Positions 1-9,101 of a stretch of DNA of 64,000 bases are shown in pieces. The number at the start of each line of letters is the position of its first letter. Within the stretch, counting starts at the first letter, position 1. The stretch is from NCBI GenBank assembly GCA_938007935.1, contig CALLMD010000024.1:1-64000 (forward strand). The letters are read 5' to 3'. This stretch comes from an uncultured Hellea sp. (GTDB lineage: Bacteria > Pseudomonadota > Alphaproteobacteria > Caulobacterales > Maricaulaceae). The notes beneath the pieces were generated by a model that had not been told where the DNA came from, ran no database searches, and saw nothing but the letters and a program-made list of their open reading frames with translations. The position numbers and the translations under genes are program-made.

Positions 1-2
1 TT

Positions 3-431
3 CTCTATGGTGAAGGCGGGAATGACACACTTATCGGCGCAGCAGGCTCAGACCAGCTCTTTGGCGGAGATGGTAATGATATCTTAAACGGCTCTGTTGG
101 CGCTGACCGGTTAGATGGCGGCGCGGGGAATGATATCCTCAATGGCGGCGGCGCAGATGGCGCGAGAGATACCTTTGTCTTTGCTGAAGGCTATGACGAG
201 GACCGTATCAACAGTTTTGATCAAGCAGGCAATGACCGCCTAGAGCTTGATGACGCGCTTTGGGCAGGGGCTGGCACGCTCACCGCGCAAGAGGTTGTTG
301 ATATGTTTGGTAGCCTGAACGCTACTGGGACAATTCTAACGCTGGACTTTGGTAATGGAGATATCCTGGAAATCCAGAACGGCGCTGGCATCGACATGGA
401 TACCTTCGGTGAGGATATCTTGGTGATTTAA
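3..431 (+). CDS. RTX-type calcium-binding protein, C-terminal part
   Basis: The gene enters from the left edge, so only the last 142 codons are visible. The translation begins with glycine/aspartate nonapeptide repeats (pattern GGxGxDxLx, for example [10 protein letters not shown] and [10 protein letters not shown], roughly residues 3-50), which fold as a calcium-binding beta-roll. An acidic tail of about 90 residues follows and ends GEDILVI. Such tails usually carry the type I secretion signal, so a secreted or surface protein is inferred. The N-terminal functional domain lies outside the window, so enzyme, adhesin or toxin cannot be distinguished. No transporter genes are adjacent. Confidence 0.85.
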   Translation, partial: LYGEGGNDTLIGAAGSDQLFGGDGNDILNGSVGADRLDGGAGNDILNGGGADGARDTFVFAEGYDEDRINSFDQAGNDRLELDDALWAGAGTLTAQEVVDMFGSLNATGTILTLDFGNGDILEIQNGAGIDMDTFGEDILVI

Positions 432-620
432 ATGATTGGGGATGATGTATAAAAATCAACAGACTCGAATCAAGTTAGTTTGCATGCTAAATCAGATTGT
501 TTTGGATGAAGAGCGACTTAACTATTAACGGAATTAAAGTAGTAGGAATCTTTAAAAGTGGGATAATAGGATTGATAGTAATAATTTACTATTCATTTTC
601 AATAACTTAGATGTTTTATT

Positions 621-696
621 TGGTGGAGCCTAGGGGAGTCGAACCCCTGACCTCTTCGCTGCCAGCGAAGCGCTCTACCAGCTGAGCTAAGGCCCC
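621..696 (-). tRNA. tRNA-Ala (anticodon GGC), CCA encoded
   Basis: The reverse complement folds as a complete 76-nt cloverleaf. The acceptor stem is GGGGCCT with AGGCTCC, the D arm contains AGCTCAGCTGGTAGAGC, the anticodon stem CTTCG/CGAAG encloses loop CTGGCAG with anticodon GGC, and the T arm contains GGTTCGACTCC. The 3' CCA is encoded (621-623 on the other strand). GGC reads GCC and GCU alanine codons. It stands alone between the RTX gene and the TIGR02300 gene, and no integrase or attachment duplication is visible beside it. Confidence 0.97.
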
Positions 697-760
697 TAAA
701 AGGAGTGAGCTGTAAAACAGGTTACAGCTCTCTGGTCAATATCAAAGCGTAATGAAACTG

Positions 761-1213
761 TTAGATTTCGATCTCTTCAATATCATCGTCATCATCGTCT
801 TTATCATCAGGCGGCGGCATGACATTTTCGTCCTCATCTGTGACGAGGGCTGCGTCTTCATCTTCGTCTTCATCTGTCGAGAAGCCATCATATTCTGGCG
901 CGTCTTTTTCATCATCAGGGCCGCCAACAAAGGCCGCATCATCACCGTCAAGCTCTAGCTCTTTCGCGGCGGCTTCATCTTCGTCAATATCTTCTTCATC
1001 TTCCTCGGTTGCGGGCTTGGCTTCATCATCTTCATCCTCATCAACAGTATCATCTGCTTCAGGCCCAAGCGGTAAGATTGGTGTGGGCTCAAGTTCCGCA
1101 GGATCAAAACTATGCTGACACATCGGACATGTCGCAGGGTTTTTTGTTAGATCATAAAATTTTGCTTCACATTCGGGACATACCCGTTTTTCACCAAGTT
1201 CTGCCTTAGCCAT
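761..1213 (-). CDS. TIGR02300 family protein (zinc-ribbon-like N-terminus, acidic tail)
   Basis: The 150-aa protein opens with MAKAELGEKRVCPEC. A CPEC...CPMC pair (two CxxC motifs about 20 residues apart) around FYDLTKNPATCP resembles a small zinc ribbon. From about residue 55 the protein is almost entirely Asp/Glu with Ala and Ser, very acidic and likely disordered. This combination defines the TIGR02300 family of alphaproteobacteria, whose function is not established. The start at 1213 is preferred over 1225 because GAGGA lies 7 nt upstream of it. It diverges from aroA across a region with a GTGA-N6-TCAC palindrome. Confidence 0.85.
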   Translation of the reverse strand: MAKAELGEKRVCPECEAKFYDLTKNPATCPMCQHSFDPAELEPTPILPLGPEADDTVDEDEDDEAKPATEEDEEDIDEDEAAAKELELDGDDAAFVGGPDDEKDAPEYDGFSTDEDEDEDAALVTDEDENVMPPPDDKDDDDDDIEEIEI

Positions 1214-1240
1214 GTCTATCCTCATTTATTTCATTATGAC

Positions 1241-1254
1241 GTGAGTTCTGTCAC
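1241..1254. promoter_or_regulatory. GTGA-N6-TCAC palindrome between TIGR02300 gene and aroA
   Basis: The sequence GTGAgttctgTCAC is a perfect two-armed palindrome of the kind bound by CRP/FNR-superfamily regulators. It lies about 28 bp upstream of the TIGR02300 start and about 53 bp upstream of the aroA GTG. A similar element lies upstream of rimM (27105-27118). Regulatory function is inferred from form and position only. Confidence 0.35.
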
Positions 1255-1306
1255 TTGCGCTAACTGAAAGCTACGCTAAAAGCGCCTCTTACCGACTGGG
1301 GACATT

Positions 1307-2662
1307 GTGTCAACAGCAAAGAGATTGATGGGGCTTCTCATGACCGCCAGCTCGAAACGCAGCGCAGCGCTATCAGGTATCGTTAGCGCGCCTGGCGATA
1401 AGTCAATCTCGCACCGTGCTTTGATATTTGGGGCCTTAGCAGAAGGCGTCACGACCATAACGGGACTACTGGAAGGGGCTGATATTCTCGCGACCGGGCA
1501 GGCTATGCGCAGCTTTGGCGCAGACGTAGACAAACAAAAAGATGGCAGCTGGAAAGTTACGGGCTGCGGCGCGCAGGGTTTTACTTCGCCCAAGGGGGCT
1601 GTGAATTGCGGCAATGCGGGCACAGGGGTGCGTTTGATCATGGGCGCGGCGTCGGGTTTTGCGCTTAAGGCAAAATTTACGGGCGATGCGTCACTCTCTG
1701 CGCGGCCTATGGGCCGTGTGCTCGACCCTTTGTCAGAGATGGGCATTACATATAGCGCCAAAGCGGGGGACCGTTTGCCTGTCACGCTAACCTCTCAGGG
1801 AAAGCTTACACCGCTTGATTACACCCCGCCCCATGCCAGCGCGCAGGTCAAATCTGCTATTCTTCTGGCTGGTCTTGGCGCTGATGGGGTTACGACTGTG
1901 ACTGAGCCAACCCTATCGCGTGACCATACGGAAAATATGCTCAAAGCTTTTGGCGCAGATGTCTCTGTTAAAGCGATAGGGCGCGGACAAAAGGTGAGCG
2001 TGACTGGCCCTGTGACCTTAAAGGCGACAGATGTCACGGTTCCGGGCGATCCGTCATCAGCTGCGTTTTTAATCGTCGCCGCGCTTATTACGCCGGGCTC
2101 AGAGCTGACGATAAAAAATGTTATGATGAACCCAACACGGGTTGGGCTGTTTGAGACGTTAACCGAAATGGGCGGCTATCTGCGCGCAGATAATTTCCGT
2201 ACATCAGGCGGTGAAATCATTGCAGATATTGAGGTTAAACACTCCAAGCTTCACGGCGTAACAGTTCCGCCTGAGCGCGCCCCGTCCATGATTGATGAAT
2301 ATCCAATTCTGGCCATGGCGGCAGCTTATGCGGTGGGGACGACAACCATGCGCGGCATCGCGGAAATGCGCGTGAAAGAAAGCGACCGCATTAGCGCGAC
2401 TGTGGCGATACTAAAAGCGAACCGCGTGGATACGACTGAATATGAGGACGGCTTCTCTGTCAAAGGCGGAACCGTGGAAGGCGGCGGGATGGTGGAAACA
2501 CATCATGATCACCGCATCGCCATGAGCGCGCTTATTTTAGGGCTTAATGCCAATAACCCGATTAGTATTGATGATAGCGCCATGATCGCAACGAGCTTTC
2601 CGACCTTTTTTGAGCTCATGAAAACAATCGGCGCGAATATAAGCGGCGCGACTATAAAATGA
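1307..2662 (+). CDS. aroA: 3-phosphoshikimate 1-carboxyvinyltransferase (EPSP synthase)
   Basis: AroA joins shikimate-3-phosphate and phosphoenolpyruvate in the sixth step of the shikimate pathway, in the cytosol. Visible signatures are [19 protein letters not shown] near the N-terminus (substrate-binding Lys/Ser/Arg), the PEP-binding segment [23 protein letters not shown] and MRVKESDRI, and HDHRIAMS near the C-terminus. The [10 protein letters not shown] form with Ala in the GNAGTA-type loop recalls class II enzymes. At 451 aa it is a normal length. The start is uncertain: GTG 1307 has GGGGA upstream, but ATG 1328 and 1340 are possible. Its stop overlaps the cmk start in an ATGA, so the two are probably translationally coupled. 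Confidence 0.95.
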   Translation: MSTAKRLMGLLMTASSKRSAALSGIVSAPGDKSISHRALIFGALAEGVTTITGLLEGADILATGQAMRSFGADVDKQKDGSWKVTGCGAQGFTSPKGAVNCGNAGTGVRLIMGAASGFALKAKFTGDASLSARPMGRVLDPLSEMGITYSAKAGDRLPVTLTSQGKLTPLDYTPPHASAQVKSAILLAGLGADGVTTVTEPTLSRDHTENMLKAFGADVSVKAIGRGQKVSVTGPVTLKATDVTVPGDPSSAAFLIVAALITPGSELTIKNVMMNPTRVGLFETLTEMGGYLRADNFRTSGGEIIADIEVKHSKLHGVTVPPERAPSMIDEYPILAMAAAYAVGTTTMRGIAEMRVKESDRISATVAILKANRVDTTEYEDGFSVKGGTVEGGGMVETHHDHRIAMSALILGLNANNPISIDDSAMIATSFPTFFELMKTIGANISGATIK

Positions 2663-3294
2663 GCGTCATTGCCATAGACGGCACTTTCGCCAGCGGTAAA
2701 GGTACACTGGGTAAGGCCTTAGCCGCGCATTACGGTTTTACATATTTAGATACAGGTAAGCTCTACCGCGCTGTCGGTTACGCAGTCTTGCAAGCGGGTG
2801 ATGATCCTGCTGCTGCGGATAAGGCGGCGCAGGCGGCGCGGGAATTGGACATTGAAATTCTATCAGACCCGATACTCAAAAGCGGCGATGTGGCCGTTGC
2901 GGCGTCCAAAATTGCTGTTCATCCAGAGGTGCGCGCTGCGCTGCTAGAATTTCAGCGTGATTTTGCACGCTTAAAGCCAGGTGCCGTGCTGGATGGCCGC
3001 GATATTGGCACGGTGATTTGCCCTAATGCCGAGGTAAAGCTCTATATTGACGCCGCCCCAGAAGAGCGCGCGCGCCGCCGCCACGCTGAACTAACAGGTT
3101 ACGGTGAGCAGATTACCTTTGAGACAGTATTAGCCCAGCTCGCGGAACGTGATCACCGTGATAAAACACGGGCTGAGGCGCCTCTTATCCCCGCTGATGA
3201 TGCCCATCTTATTGATACCACGCATTTAGCTATTGAGGCCGTACTGGATGCAGCGATCAAGATTGTGGACGCAGTTTTTTCTAATCGCTCTTAG
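2659..3294 (+). CDS. cmk: Cytidylate kinase
   Basis: Cmk phosphorylates CMP and dCMP with ATP in pyrimidine nucleotide salvage and synthesis. The 211-aa protein begins [22 protein letters not shown], containing the Walker A P-loop (GTFASGKGT). The CMP-binding [13 protein letters not shown] segment follows, then [11 protein letters not shown] and a lid region rich in arginine ([12 protein letters not shown]). The start overlaps the aroA stop by 4 bp. In many alphaproteobacteria rpsA follows cmk, but here the next gene is convergent and overlaps the cmk 3' end by 14 bp. Confidence 0.95.
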   Translation: MSVIAIDGTFASGKGTLGKALAAHYGFTYLDTGKLYRAVGYAVLQAGDDPAAADKAAQAARELDIEILSDPILKSGDVAVAASKIAVHPEVRAALLEFQRDFARLKPGAVLDGRDIGTVICPNAEVKLYIDAAPEERARRRHAELTGYGEQITFETVLAQLAERDHRDKTRAEAPLIPADDAHLIDTTHLAIEAVLDAAIKIVDAVFSNRS

Positions 3295-4969
3295 GCTCAA
3301 TCCGCATGCGCCCATAATAAGCGCCAACAAAAACACGGCCCTTTTCATCAATTGTCGGACCAGAGAACATATTATTATATTTCTGCCCCCCTAGAATATA
3401 ATGGAATGTCGGCTCACCTGTAAGCCAGTTAACGGCCTCGAGTGTCCATTCATGATTGCGAGCGCCCATGAAATAAAGTTGGCCTGAGCCAGTGCTGACC
3501 CAGGGCACGCCGTTAGGGGAGCTTATGGTCTCATTAACCCAAGCTTGCTCTAAGCGGCGAAGCTTGGGGTTCCATTCGAATTTTTGAATGCCGTAAGGTT
3601 GGAACTTAGGGTTATTTCCAAGCGGGCCAATACTTGCCCCCCGCCCGACGCCTTCCTTGGGCATAAAGAAGGGTGTGTTGCGTGGTGTGTTATTTACGAC
3701 CAGCGCGCCATATCCCGCAACAATCACGGTTTGTTCGGACTGGATTGCTTGTACTTTAAGCTTACCCATATCAGCGGGGGCTTGACCCGCTATACGCCGA
3801 GAGGGCGCACCGGGGATTTGCTTCCAGTCTTCCGGGATGGCGTCGCGCCACATCAAGACAACATTCATGCGAATGTCTCCATCGGTAAAGACAACGAATT
3901 TATCTTCATCTCCAAAACCCATCAGGCTTGGCGTTGCGCCCGTGCCTTCATCTGTGCCGTTACGATATTGTGCAGTCCAGGCTCCATCTTTGGGGTCAAT
4001 CGACAGAGCATTTCCTGTCCAGACGACTTTGTGCATATGATTACGTGAGGCGACATAAATTCCGCCATCTTTGTCTATTGCAATGGAATTACGTACCCAG
4101 CCATAGCCCACGCCGCGCGTTTCAGTATCTTCACTATCGGAATATTTTAGCGCGACAGAGCGATATTGAGTAAGGTCTGGCGAGACGGCTATTAAGACGC
4201 CATTTTCCATGGGAAAGACAATCCAGCCATCATAGGTCATATTCATGCCCACGCTCGCGCCGCTTAATTCATCAGGAAGTTGGAAACGGGCTTTTTCAAC
4301 AATCTTAGAGCCTGCATCACCTGACACGCTATCCCCATAAGCAATAACAGAGCCGTCTTTGTTGGCGATGTAAAACCAATCATTTTTTCCGACAACGGTA
4401 TAGATACCAGAGAGTGATTTTAACGGCATCATCGATTTGACTGCCGTAACCATAGCGCTTGCGCCATTATTTTTATCAAGCTTGGCAATAATATTATTCG
4501 CCCAGTCTTCATCATATTTGTCTGCGACATCAGAAGGTAGGTGATCGATGAGATCATAGCTCTCATAGTTAATCTTAAAGACACCGTTCACGCCATTGCT
4601 CCATAAGACGCGGCGACCATCTTCATAAAGTCCGGAGGTGAAAGCGCCAAAATGACCAGGCCCGAGGAAGAGATAACTGATTTCGTCCGCCTCTAGCCTA
4701 CGGGTTGTCCCCATAGGGCCGTGTAGCGGGGTTGAGTCTTGTTGCGCAGCATCACCGTGAGGGATGGGGTTTACGCCCTTCGCCGCAAATGGATTGATAG
4801 CTGGAAAATTCATGTCCATAGGCGCAGAACTTGGATCTGCCATTTGCGGGGCGAGGGGGAGATCGAGATCAGGGCGCGGTGGCTCTGGCCCAAAATCACA
4901 ATTTTTGAGACTAATAAGGGCAATAAGGCCCAAGATAATTAGTCCCAGAATTTTAAATATGCGTTTCAT
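3281..4969 (-). CDS. Membrane-anchored beta-propeller-like protein, function unknown
   Basis: The start at 4969 gives a 562-aa protein beginning MKRIFKILGLIILGLIALIS, a single N-terminal membrane anchor or uncleaved signal. A proline-rich linker (PEPPRPDLDLPLAP) follows, then about 480 residues of short beta-strand-like segments with recurring phrases such as DKDGGIYVASRN, NKDGSVIAYGD and DEKGRVFVGAYYGRM. This spacing suggests a periplasmic propeller of PQQ/quinoprotein-like shape, but I see no catalytic motif. The 14-bp convergent overlap with cmk and the divergent inverted-repeat region shared with the OYE gene are its context. An upstream in-frame start at 5065 exists but would bury the anchor. 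Confidence 0.65.
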   Translation of the reverse strand: MKRIFKILGLIILGLIALISLKNCDFGPEPPRPDLDLPLAPQMADPSSAPMDMNFPAINPFAAKGVNPIPHGDAAQQDSTPLHGPMGTTRRLEADEISYLFLGPGHFGAFTSGLYEDGRRVLWSNGVNGVFKINYESYDLIDHLPSDVADKYDEDWANNIIAKLDKNNGASAMVTAVKSMMPLKSLSGIYTVVGKNDWFYIANKDGSVIAYGDSVSGDAGSKIVEKARFQLPDELSGASVGMNMTYDGWIVFPMENGVLIAVSPDLTQYRSVALKYSDSEDTETRGVGYGWVRNSIAIDKDGGIYVASRNHMHKVVWTGNALSIDPKDGAWTAQYRNGTDEGTGATPSLMGFGDEDKFVVFTDGDIRMNVVLMWRDAIPEDWKQIPGAPSRRIAGQAPADMGKLKVQAIQSEQTVIVAGYGALVVNNTPRNTPFFMPKEGVGRGASIGPLGNNPKFQPYGIQKFEWNPKLRRLEQAWVNETISSPNGVPWVSTGSGQLYFMGARNHEWTLEAVNWLTGEPTFHYILGGQKYNNMFSGPTIDEKGRVFVGAYYGRMRIEPKSD

Positions 4970-4991
4970 TAAAACTCTGCTGGATTGTCTG

Positions 4992-5063
4992 GATATTGAC
5001 TTTCCTTTAGCTTCCCTTGCTAATTCCCTGACTTTCCGAATATAGTTCGAAAAGTCAAATATC
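4992..5063. promoter_or_regulatory. Inverted-repeat operator candidate with three GACTTT arms
   Basis: The divergent gap between the propeller gene and the OYE gene contains a near-perfect palindrome at 5030-5056: GACTTTCCGAA, loop TATAG, then TTCGAAAAGTC (10 of 11 arm positions pair). A further arm, GATATTGACTTT at 4992-5003, is complementary with one inserted base to AAAGTCAAATATC at 5051-5063. The palindrome ends 28 bp before the OYE start codon and 60 bp before the propeller start. It is probably an operator for a dimeric regulator encoded elsewhere. An RNA hairpin is the alternative. Confidence 0.5.
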
Positions 5064-5084
5064 AAGACATCATTTGGAGTTAGA

Positions 5085-6290
5085 GTGGGGAGAAGCTCAG
5101 CCAGAGACGTTAATCCGTTTAAGCCAGCAGCTTTGAGCGGTATTCAACTCAAGAACCGTTTCATGAAAGCGGCGACCTTTGAAGGTATGACCCCAGACGG
5201 TATTCCAGGGCCTCGTCTGCGCGACTTTCATATGGGTATTGCTAGCGGCGGCGTTGGCTTAACGACTTTGTCTTACTGCACAACAGAACCTGATGGCCGT
5301 ATTATGGACTCGATGATGTGGCTGCATGACGGCATTGAAGATGAGTTAAGATCTTTGATTTTAGAGCTGCAAAGCACGGGTGTAAAAGTATCTGGACAGG
5401 TGACCCATTGTGGGCATTTTTCGCAAAATAAGGATTTGCGGCGGGGTCAACCTCCCAAAGGTCCATCTAAAATGTTTGTCCCCATAGGTTTGACCGTTGG
5501 CCGCCTTTTTGCGCCAGCTATGACGCAGGATGATATTAATCACCTTATCGGAACGTATCGTGACGCGGCCGCCTTTATGAAACGCGTCGGTTTTGACGCC
5601 ATCGAAATTCATTTCGGACATGGCTATGGTTTATCACAATTCATTAGTCCTAAAACCAATAAGCGTAGTGATAAATATGGCGGCTCGCATGAGAACCGCA
5701 TGCGCCTTCCGCTAGAGGTACTTGCGGCTATGCGCTTAGAGCTTGGCGAAGACTTTCCAATTCTGGGTAAGATATCTATGACAGACGGTGTCAAAGCCGG
5801 CGTGGATTACGCGCTCGGGCTTAAAGTCGCGCAGAGCCTTGACGTAGCAGGAATTGACGCACTTATTCCGAGCGCGGGCACGTCCAGTTATAATACCATG
5901 TATATGTTTCGCGGGGATAGCATCGCCAAAGGCATGATTGCCATGCAAGACAATCCGATAAGTAAAATGGCGGTTCGAATCATGGGGCCCTTGATGTGGA
6001 AAAAATACCCTTATGAGCCGACCTATTTATTGGAGGCCGCCAAGAACATTAAAGCAGCCGTATCTTGCCCCATCATTTATATAGGCGGCGTCTCGACCCG
6101 CGCGGATATTGACCGTGTCTTTGCGGCGGGATTTGATTTTGTCCAAATCGGGAGACCACTTATAAAAGACCCAAATTTTGTGGCAAATGCCGTCGATGAT
6201 GCGGCTTACGATAGTGGCTGCACCCATTGTAATTATTGCGTGCCCTTAATCTCGCATCCGCAAGGTATTCGCTGCGTGTTAAATGATTAA
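5085..6290 (+). CDS. Old Yellow Enzyme family NADH:flavin oxidoreductase
   Basis: The 401-aa protein is a TIM-barrel FMN enzyme reducing activated C=C bonds or enones with NAD(P)H. Signatures are FKPAALSGIQLKNRFMKAAT at the N-terminus, QVTHCGHFS, IEIHFGHGYGLSQFISP with SDKYGGSHENRMRLPLEV, and the FMN-phosphate end IYIGGVSTRADIDR / GFDFVQIGRPLIKDP. It ends with cysteines at 379, 382, 385 and 397, the spacing of the 4Fe-4S site of dienoyl-CoA-reductase-type OYEs. The C-terminal FAD/NADPH domain of those enzymes is absent. GTG 5085 has GGAG upstream. DUF4260 and SDR genes follow closely, so an operon is likely. Confidence 0.88.
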   Translation: MGRSSARDVNPFKPAALSGIQLKNRFMKAATFEGMTPDGIPGPRLRDFHMGIASGGVGLTTLSYCTTEPDGRIMDSMMWLHDGIEDELRSLILELQSTGVKVSGQVTHCGHFSQNKDLRRGQPPKGPSKMFVPIGLTVGRLFAPAMTQDDINHLIGTYRDAAAFMKRVGFDAIEIHFGHGYGLSQFISPKTNKRSDKYGGSHENRMRLPLEVLAAMRLELGEDFPILGKISMTDGVKAGVDYALGLKVAQSLDVAGIDALIPSAGTSSYNTMYMFRGDSIAKGMIAMQDNPISKMAVRIMGPLMWKKYPYEPTYLLEAAKNIKAAVSCPIIYIGGVSTRADIDRVFAAGFDFVQIGRPLIKDPNFVANAVDDAAYDSGCTHCNYCVPLISHPQGIRCVLND

Positions 6291-6302
6291 ATAAGAGGCT
6301 TT

Positions 6303-6686
6303 ATGCTAACCACTCCTATTACCTTACGCCGTATCGAGGCTTTGGCAGTCTTTATCCTCGGGATTATTCTGTATCACAAAACAGGATATAGCTGGCTGAC
6401 ATTTGCTCTATTGTTTTTTCTGCCAGATGCTGGGGCTGTGGGTTATTTTAAAAGCCATAAGCTTGGCAGCGCTATGTATAATCTTACACACTGGATAATA
6501 TGGCCTTTGGCTCTAGGCATGTTTGGTTATTTAACAGGGCATGACATCGCAAAAATGGTCGCCATTATCTGGCTTACCCATGTCATGTTTGACCGCATGC
6601 TTGGTTGGGGATTTAAGACGGGTGGTAGTTTTTATCAGACCGGCATGGGCCAACATCGTGATCCCAGACAGGTGAAAAAGACATAA
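6303..6686 (+). CDS. DUF4260 family membrane protein
   Basis: The 127-aa hydrophobic protein has about four membrane segments. It matches my recollection of DUF4260 in the LPDAGAVGYF segment, the SAMYNLTHW segment and the closing WLTHVMFDRMLGWGFK. Its role is unknown. It starts 12 bp after the OYE stop and ends 17 bp before the SDR start, so all three are probably cotranscribed. Confidence 0.75.
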   Translation: MLTTPITLRRIEALAVFILGIILYHKTGYSWLTFALLFFLPDAGAVGYFKSHKLGSAMYNLTHWIIWPLALGMFGYLTGHDIAKMVAIIWLTHVMFDRMLGWGFKTGGSFYQTGMGQHRDPRQVKKT

Positions 6687-6703
6687 GCAAAAAGGTATAG
6701 GTT

Positions 6704-7519
6704 ATGCAGATTAACGCAGGATATGTCGCCGTCATCACGGGCGCAGGCGGCGGATTAGGGTCGGCTCTTGCCAGAGCGCTCGCTGATAAAGGTTGCGCCT
6801 TAGCGCTTGCGGACATTTCAGAACACGCCTTGAACGAAACAATTGCTGGACTGCCCGATAAAGCTGGGCGGGTTACAAAACATATTGTCGATGTGACGGA
6901 CCGAGCGGCAATGGAGTCTTTTCGCGATGATGTTTTGCGCGAGCATGACGGTGTAAATATTCTCATCAATAATGCGGGCATCACATTGCAGAAAAGTTTC
7001 TCGACCCATTCATTAGAAGATTGGGACCGGATAATAGGCATAAATCTTTGGGGTGTTATTTATGGCTGCCATTTTTTCGATGCGGCTTTAACGCAATCAC
7101 CCGCAGCCCATGTCGTGAACCTCTCTAGCATGTCGTCTTTTCTAGGCTTGCCGGGCCAATCATCTTACTGCGCGACCAAAGCAGGGGTGCATCTTCTAAC
7201 CGATAGCCTTTGGGCGGAATGGGGACAAAAGGGAATAGGTGTGAGCAGCATACATCCCGGCGCAATTCGGACAAATATGATAATGGCTACGCTCGAAGAG
7301 TCCGATGACATTGAGCAGGCTAGAAAGAATTTTGACCTCGCGCATAAAACTGGTGTCGACGCAGAATTTGCTGCTGAGAAAATAATTCGCGGCATTGAGC
7401 GCGATAAGATGCGCGTTAAAATTGGCCGCGACGCGCACCTATTTCAATTTATTATGCGCTTCATGCCGAGGTTTGGAAATTTCGTGATGAAAAAGATTGC
7501 AGTTAAACTTGCTGTCTAA
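6704..7519 (+). CDS. Short-chain dehydrogenase/reductase
   Basis: This 271-aa classical SDR carries the Rossmann motif TGAGGGLGSALARALADKG near the N-terminus, the NNAG motif, the catalytic serine in NLSSMSSF, and YCATKAG (YxxxK). A C-terminal extension contains basic and hydrophobic segments (FQFIMRFMPRFGNFVMKKIA) that may touch the membrane. The substrate is unknown. Placement after an Old Yellow Enzyme suggests a shared reductive pathway for a lipid-like or carbonyl substrate, which is inference. Confidence 0.88.
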   Translation: MQINAGYVAVITGAGGGLGSALARALADKGCALALADISEHALNETIAGLPDKAGRVTKHIVDVTDRAAMESFRDDVLREHDGVNILINNAGITLQKSFSTHSLEDWDRIIGINLWGVIYGCHFFDAALTQSPAAHVVNLSSMSSFLGLPGQSSYCATKAGVHLLTDSLWAEWGQKGIGVSSIHPGAIRTNMIMATLEESDDIEQARKNFDLAHKTGVDAEFAAEKIIRGIERDKMRVKIGRDAHLFQFIMRFMPRFGNFVMKKIAVKLAV

Positions 7520-7558
7520 TCTCTTGTTTGGCGGCTTTAGAGCGATTAGTCTGAGCAC

Positions 7559-8608
7559 ATGACCAATATGACGCCCGAGCAAATCACCAAGGCCTTAGAG
7601 GCTGGTATTATCACCAAAGATCAAGCCCGCGCCATGCGCGGCGGCTCAGGCGGCGATGAGAACTCCGATTCAGCCGTGATTGGCAATGAAGATGATATGC
7701 GCTTTCTGCGTAGTTTCTCGGATGTGTTTATTTCTATTGGGGTCGGGCTTTTTGCGCTGGGGCTTTCTGCTGTGGCCGCGTTATTTGGCGGCGGGCTTAG
7801 TTTTATTGGCGCGGCTGTTATTATGGGGCTTATGGCGGAATATTTCGGGCGCAAGCGCCGAGCCCATGCCCCGACCTTAATTACGGCGCTGGCCTTTCTT
7901 TTATTTACCCAGCGCGGCGTTGGCGCGCTGATTGGCGATGTGAGCGGGATTTCCACGGCCTTGGTTACATTAGGGGCGATGTTGCTTTATTATTGGCGTA
8001 TTCGCTTGCCGTTCTGTATCGCGCTAATTGCCATTGCCGCGCTTTACCTTGTCTTTGCCATTATCAATAAAATTATGCCGGGTCTTGTGGACGGGCAATG
8101 GGGATTGGCTTTATTCCTCAGCGGTTTGGCCGTTTTCGCGGTCGCGCTATTATATGATATGCGTGATAAGCACCGCACGACGCGCTTTGCTGACAATGCA
8201 TTTTGGCTGCATTTCCTCGCCGCGCCCATGATTATTCATGGGCTGGCGCTACAAACCGTGGCGCTGAAAAAAGATATGCTCTTTAATCTTATTCCGATGG
8301 TGTCGCTAGAACGTAGCGACGCAGCGATTGTGATGGTGATTGTGGCGGTTATCACCGTCATAGGCCTCGCCATTAACCGCCGCGCTTTGATAGTCTCGTC
8401 ATTAGGATATGCGGCCTTTGCTATGGGTTATTTATTTGACGGGGCGGGGCTTAATTTTGGCACCGTCATTGCGATGACATTATTACTGCTGGGCGCCTCA
8501 ATTATTTTCCTTGGTGCAGGTTGGCACACAGCACGAGCCATGCTTTTAAAAGTGCTCCCAAAATGGCCAATTTTCCCGCCTGCCTTTGATCCCAACTTTA
8601 AGGGATAA
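7559..8608 (+). CDS. Polytopic membrane protein, unknown function
   Basis: The 349-aa protein has a short soluble N-terminus (MTPEQITKALEAGIITKDQARAM, helical and reminiscent of SHOCT-like or DUF2157-type N-termini) with a Gly-rich linker. About nine or ten strongly hydrophobic segments follow through to residue 340. No transporter signature or catalytic residue is recognisable. The next gene begins 4 bp after its stop. Confidence 0.6.
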   Translation: MTNMTPEQITKALEAGIITKDQARAMRGGSGGDENSDSAVIGNEDDMRFLRSFSDVFISIGVGLFALGLSAVAALFGGGLSFIGAAVIMGLMAEYFGRKRRAHAPTLITALAFLLFTQRGVGALIGDVSGISTALVTLGAMLLYYWRIRLPFCIALIAIAALYLVFAIINKIMPGLVDGQWGLALFLSGLAVFAVALLYDMRDKHRTTRFADNAFWLHFLAAPMIIHGLALQTVALKKDMLFNLIPMVSLERSDAAIVMVIVAVITVIGLAINRRALIVSSLGYAAFAMGYLFDGAGLNFGTVIAMTLLLLGASIIFLGAGWHTARAMLLKVLPKWPIFPPAFDPNFKG

Positions 8609-8612
8609 AAGT

Positions 8613-9101
8613 TTGTATATTTTAAAAGGTCATTTTGGAAGACGTGGCTTTTACCTACTTCGTAATTCAAATTGCGTTTTTGAAACACAGCATAAATTTG
8701 GAATATTTCCAAATTCATTAGTTGAGCTTAATGGAGATAAAATCGAAATTAAGATTAAAAATTTTGTCGGAGATAAATCTCAAATTTATAAAAATGGCGG
8801 TAAAATTGGGACGTTAAATTTTTACCATTATCGTTATTCTATTATTTCCCTGAAAAGAAATGATGGAGACATAGATCATTTTAAATTAGAGGAAGATGGA
8901 TATTCTCAAACATATGTCTTGTCTCAAAATGACCTTACGATTTTGAAATTTAAAGCAAGTATAAATCCTCTGCATTTTGATAAAAAATTTGAAATTGAAG
9001 AATTGGAAAATAAATTTTCTCGATCAGCAATAGAAGAACTTATCTTTTATGTTGGAGAGATATTATATCGGAAAGTCACGCCGGAAACTTCACCCTTTTA
9101 A
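8613..9101 (+). CDS. AT-rich orphan protein, unknown function
   Basis: This 162-aa protein is Lys/Ile/Asn/Phe-rich with alternating beta-like segments (KIEIKIKNFVGDKSQIYKNG), and its base composition is visibly more AT-rich than its neighbours. I do not recognise it; a tubby- or LURP-like beta fold is conceivable but unsupported. TTG 8613 was chosen because AGGGA sits 7 nt upstream; an earlier in-frame TTG (8586) lies inside the preceding gene. It overlaps the convergent smr gene by 12 bp. The composition suggests later acquisition. Confidence 0.55.
   Translation: MYILKGHFGRRGFYLLRNSNCVFETQHKFGIFPNSLVELNGDKIEIKIKNFVGDKSQIYKNGGKIGTLNFYHYRYSIISLKRNDGDIDHFKLEEDGYSQTYVLSQNDLTILKFKASINPLHFDKKFEIEELENKFSRSAIEELIFYVGEILYRKVTPETSPF

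Noticed and set aside
621-696. tRNA-Ala as an integration site
   Set aside because: No integrase gene or duplicated tRNA end is visible in the window.
819-1118. Ser-rich plus-strand frame and other frames over the acidic gene
   Set aside because: They are antisense shadows of the GAC/GAT/GAA-rich TIGR02300 gene, without ribosome-binding sites.
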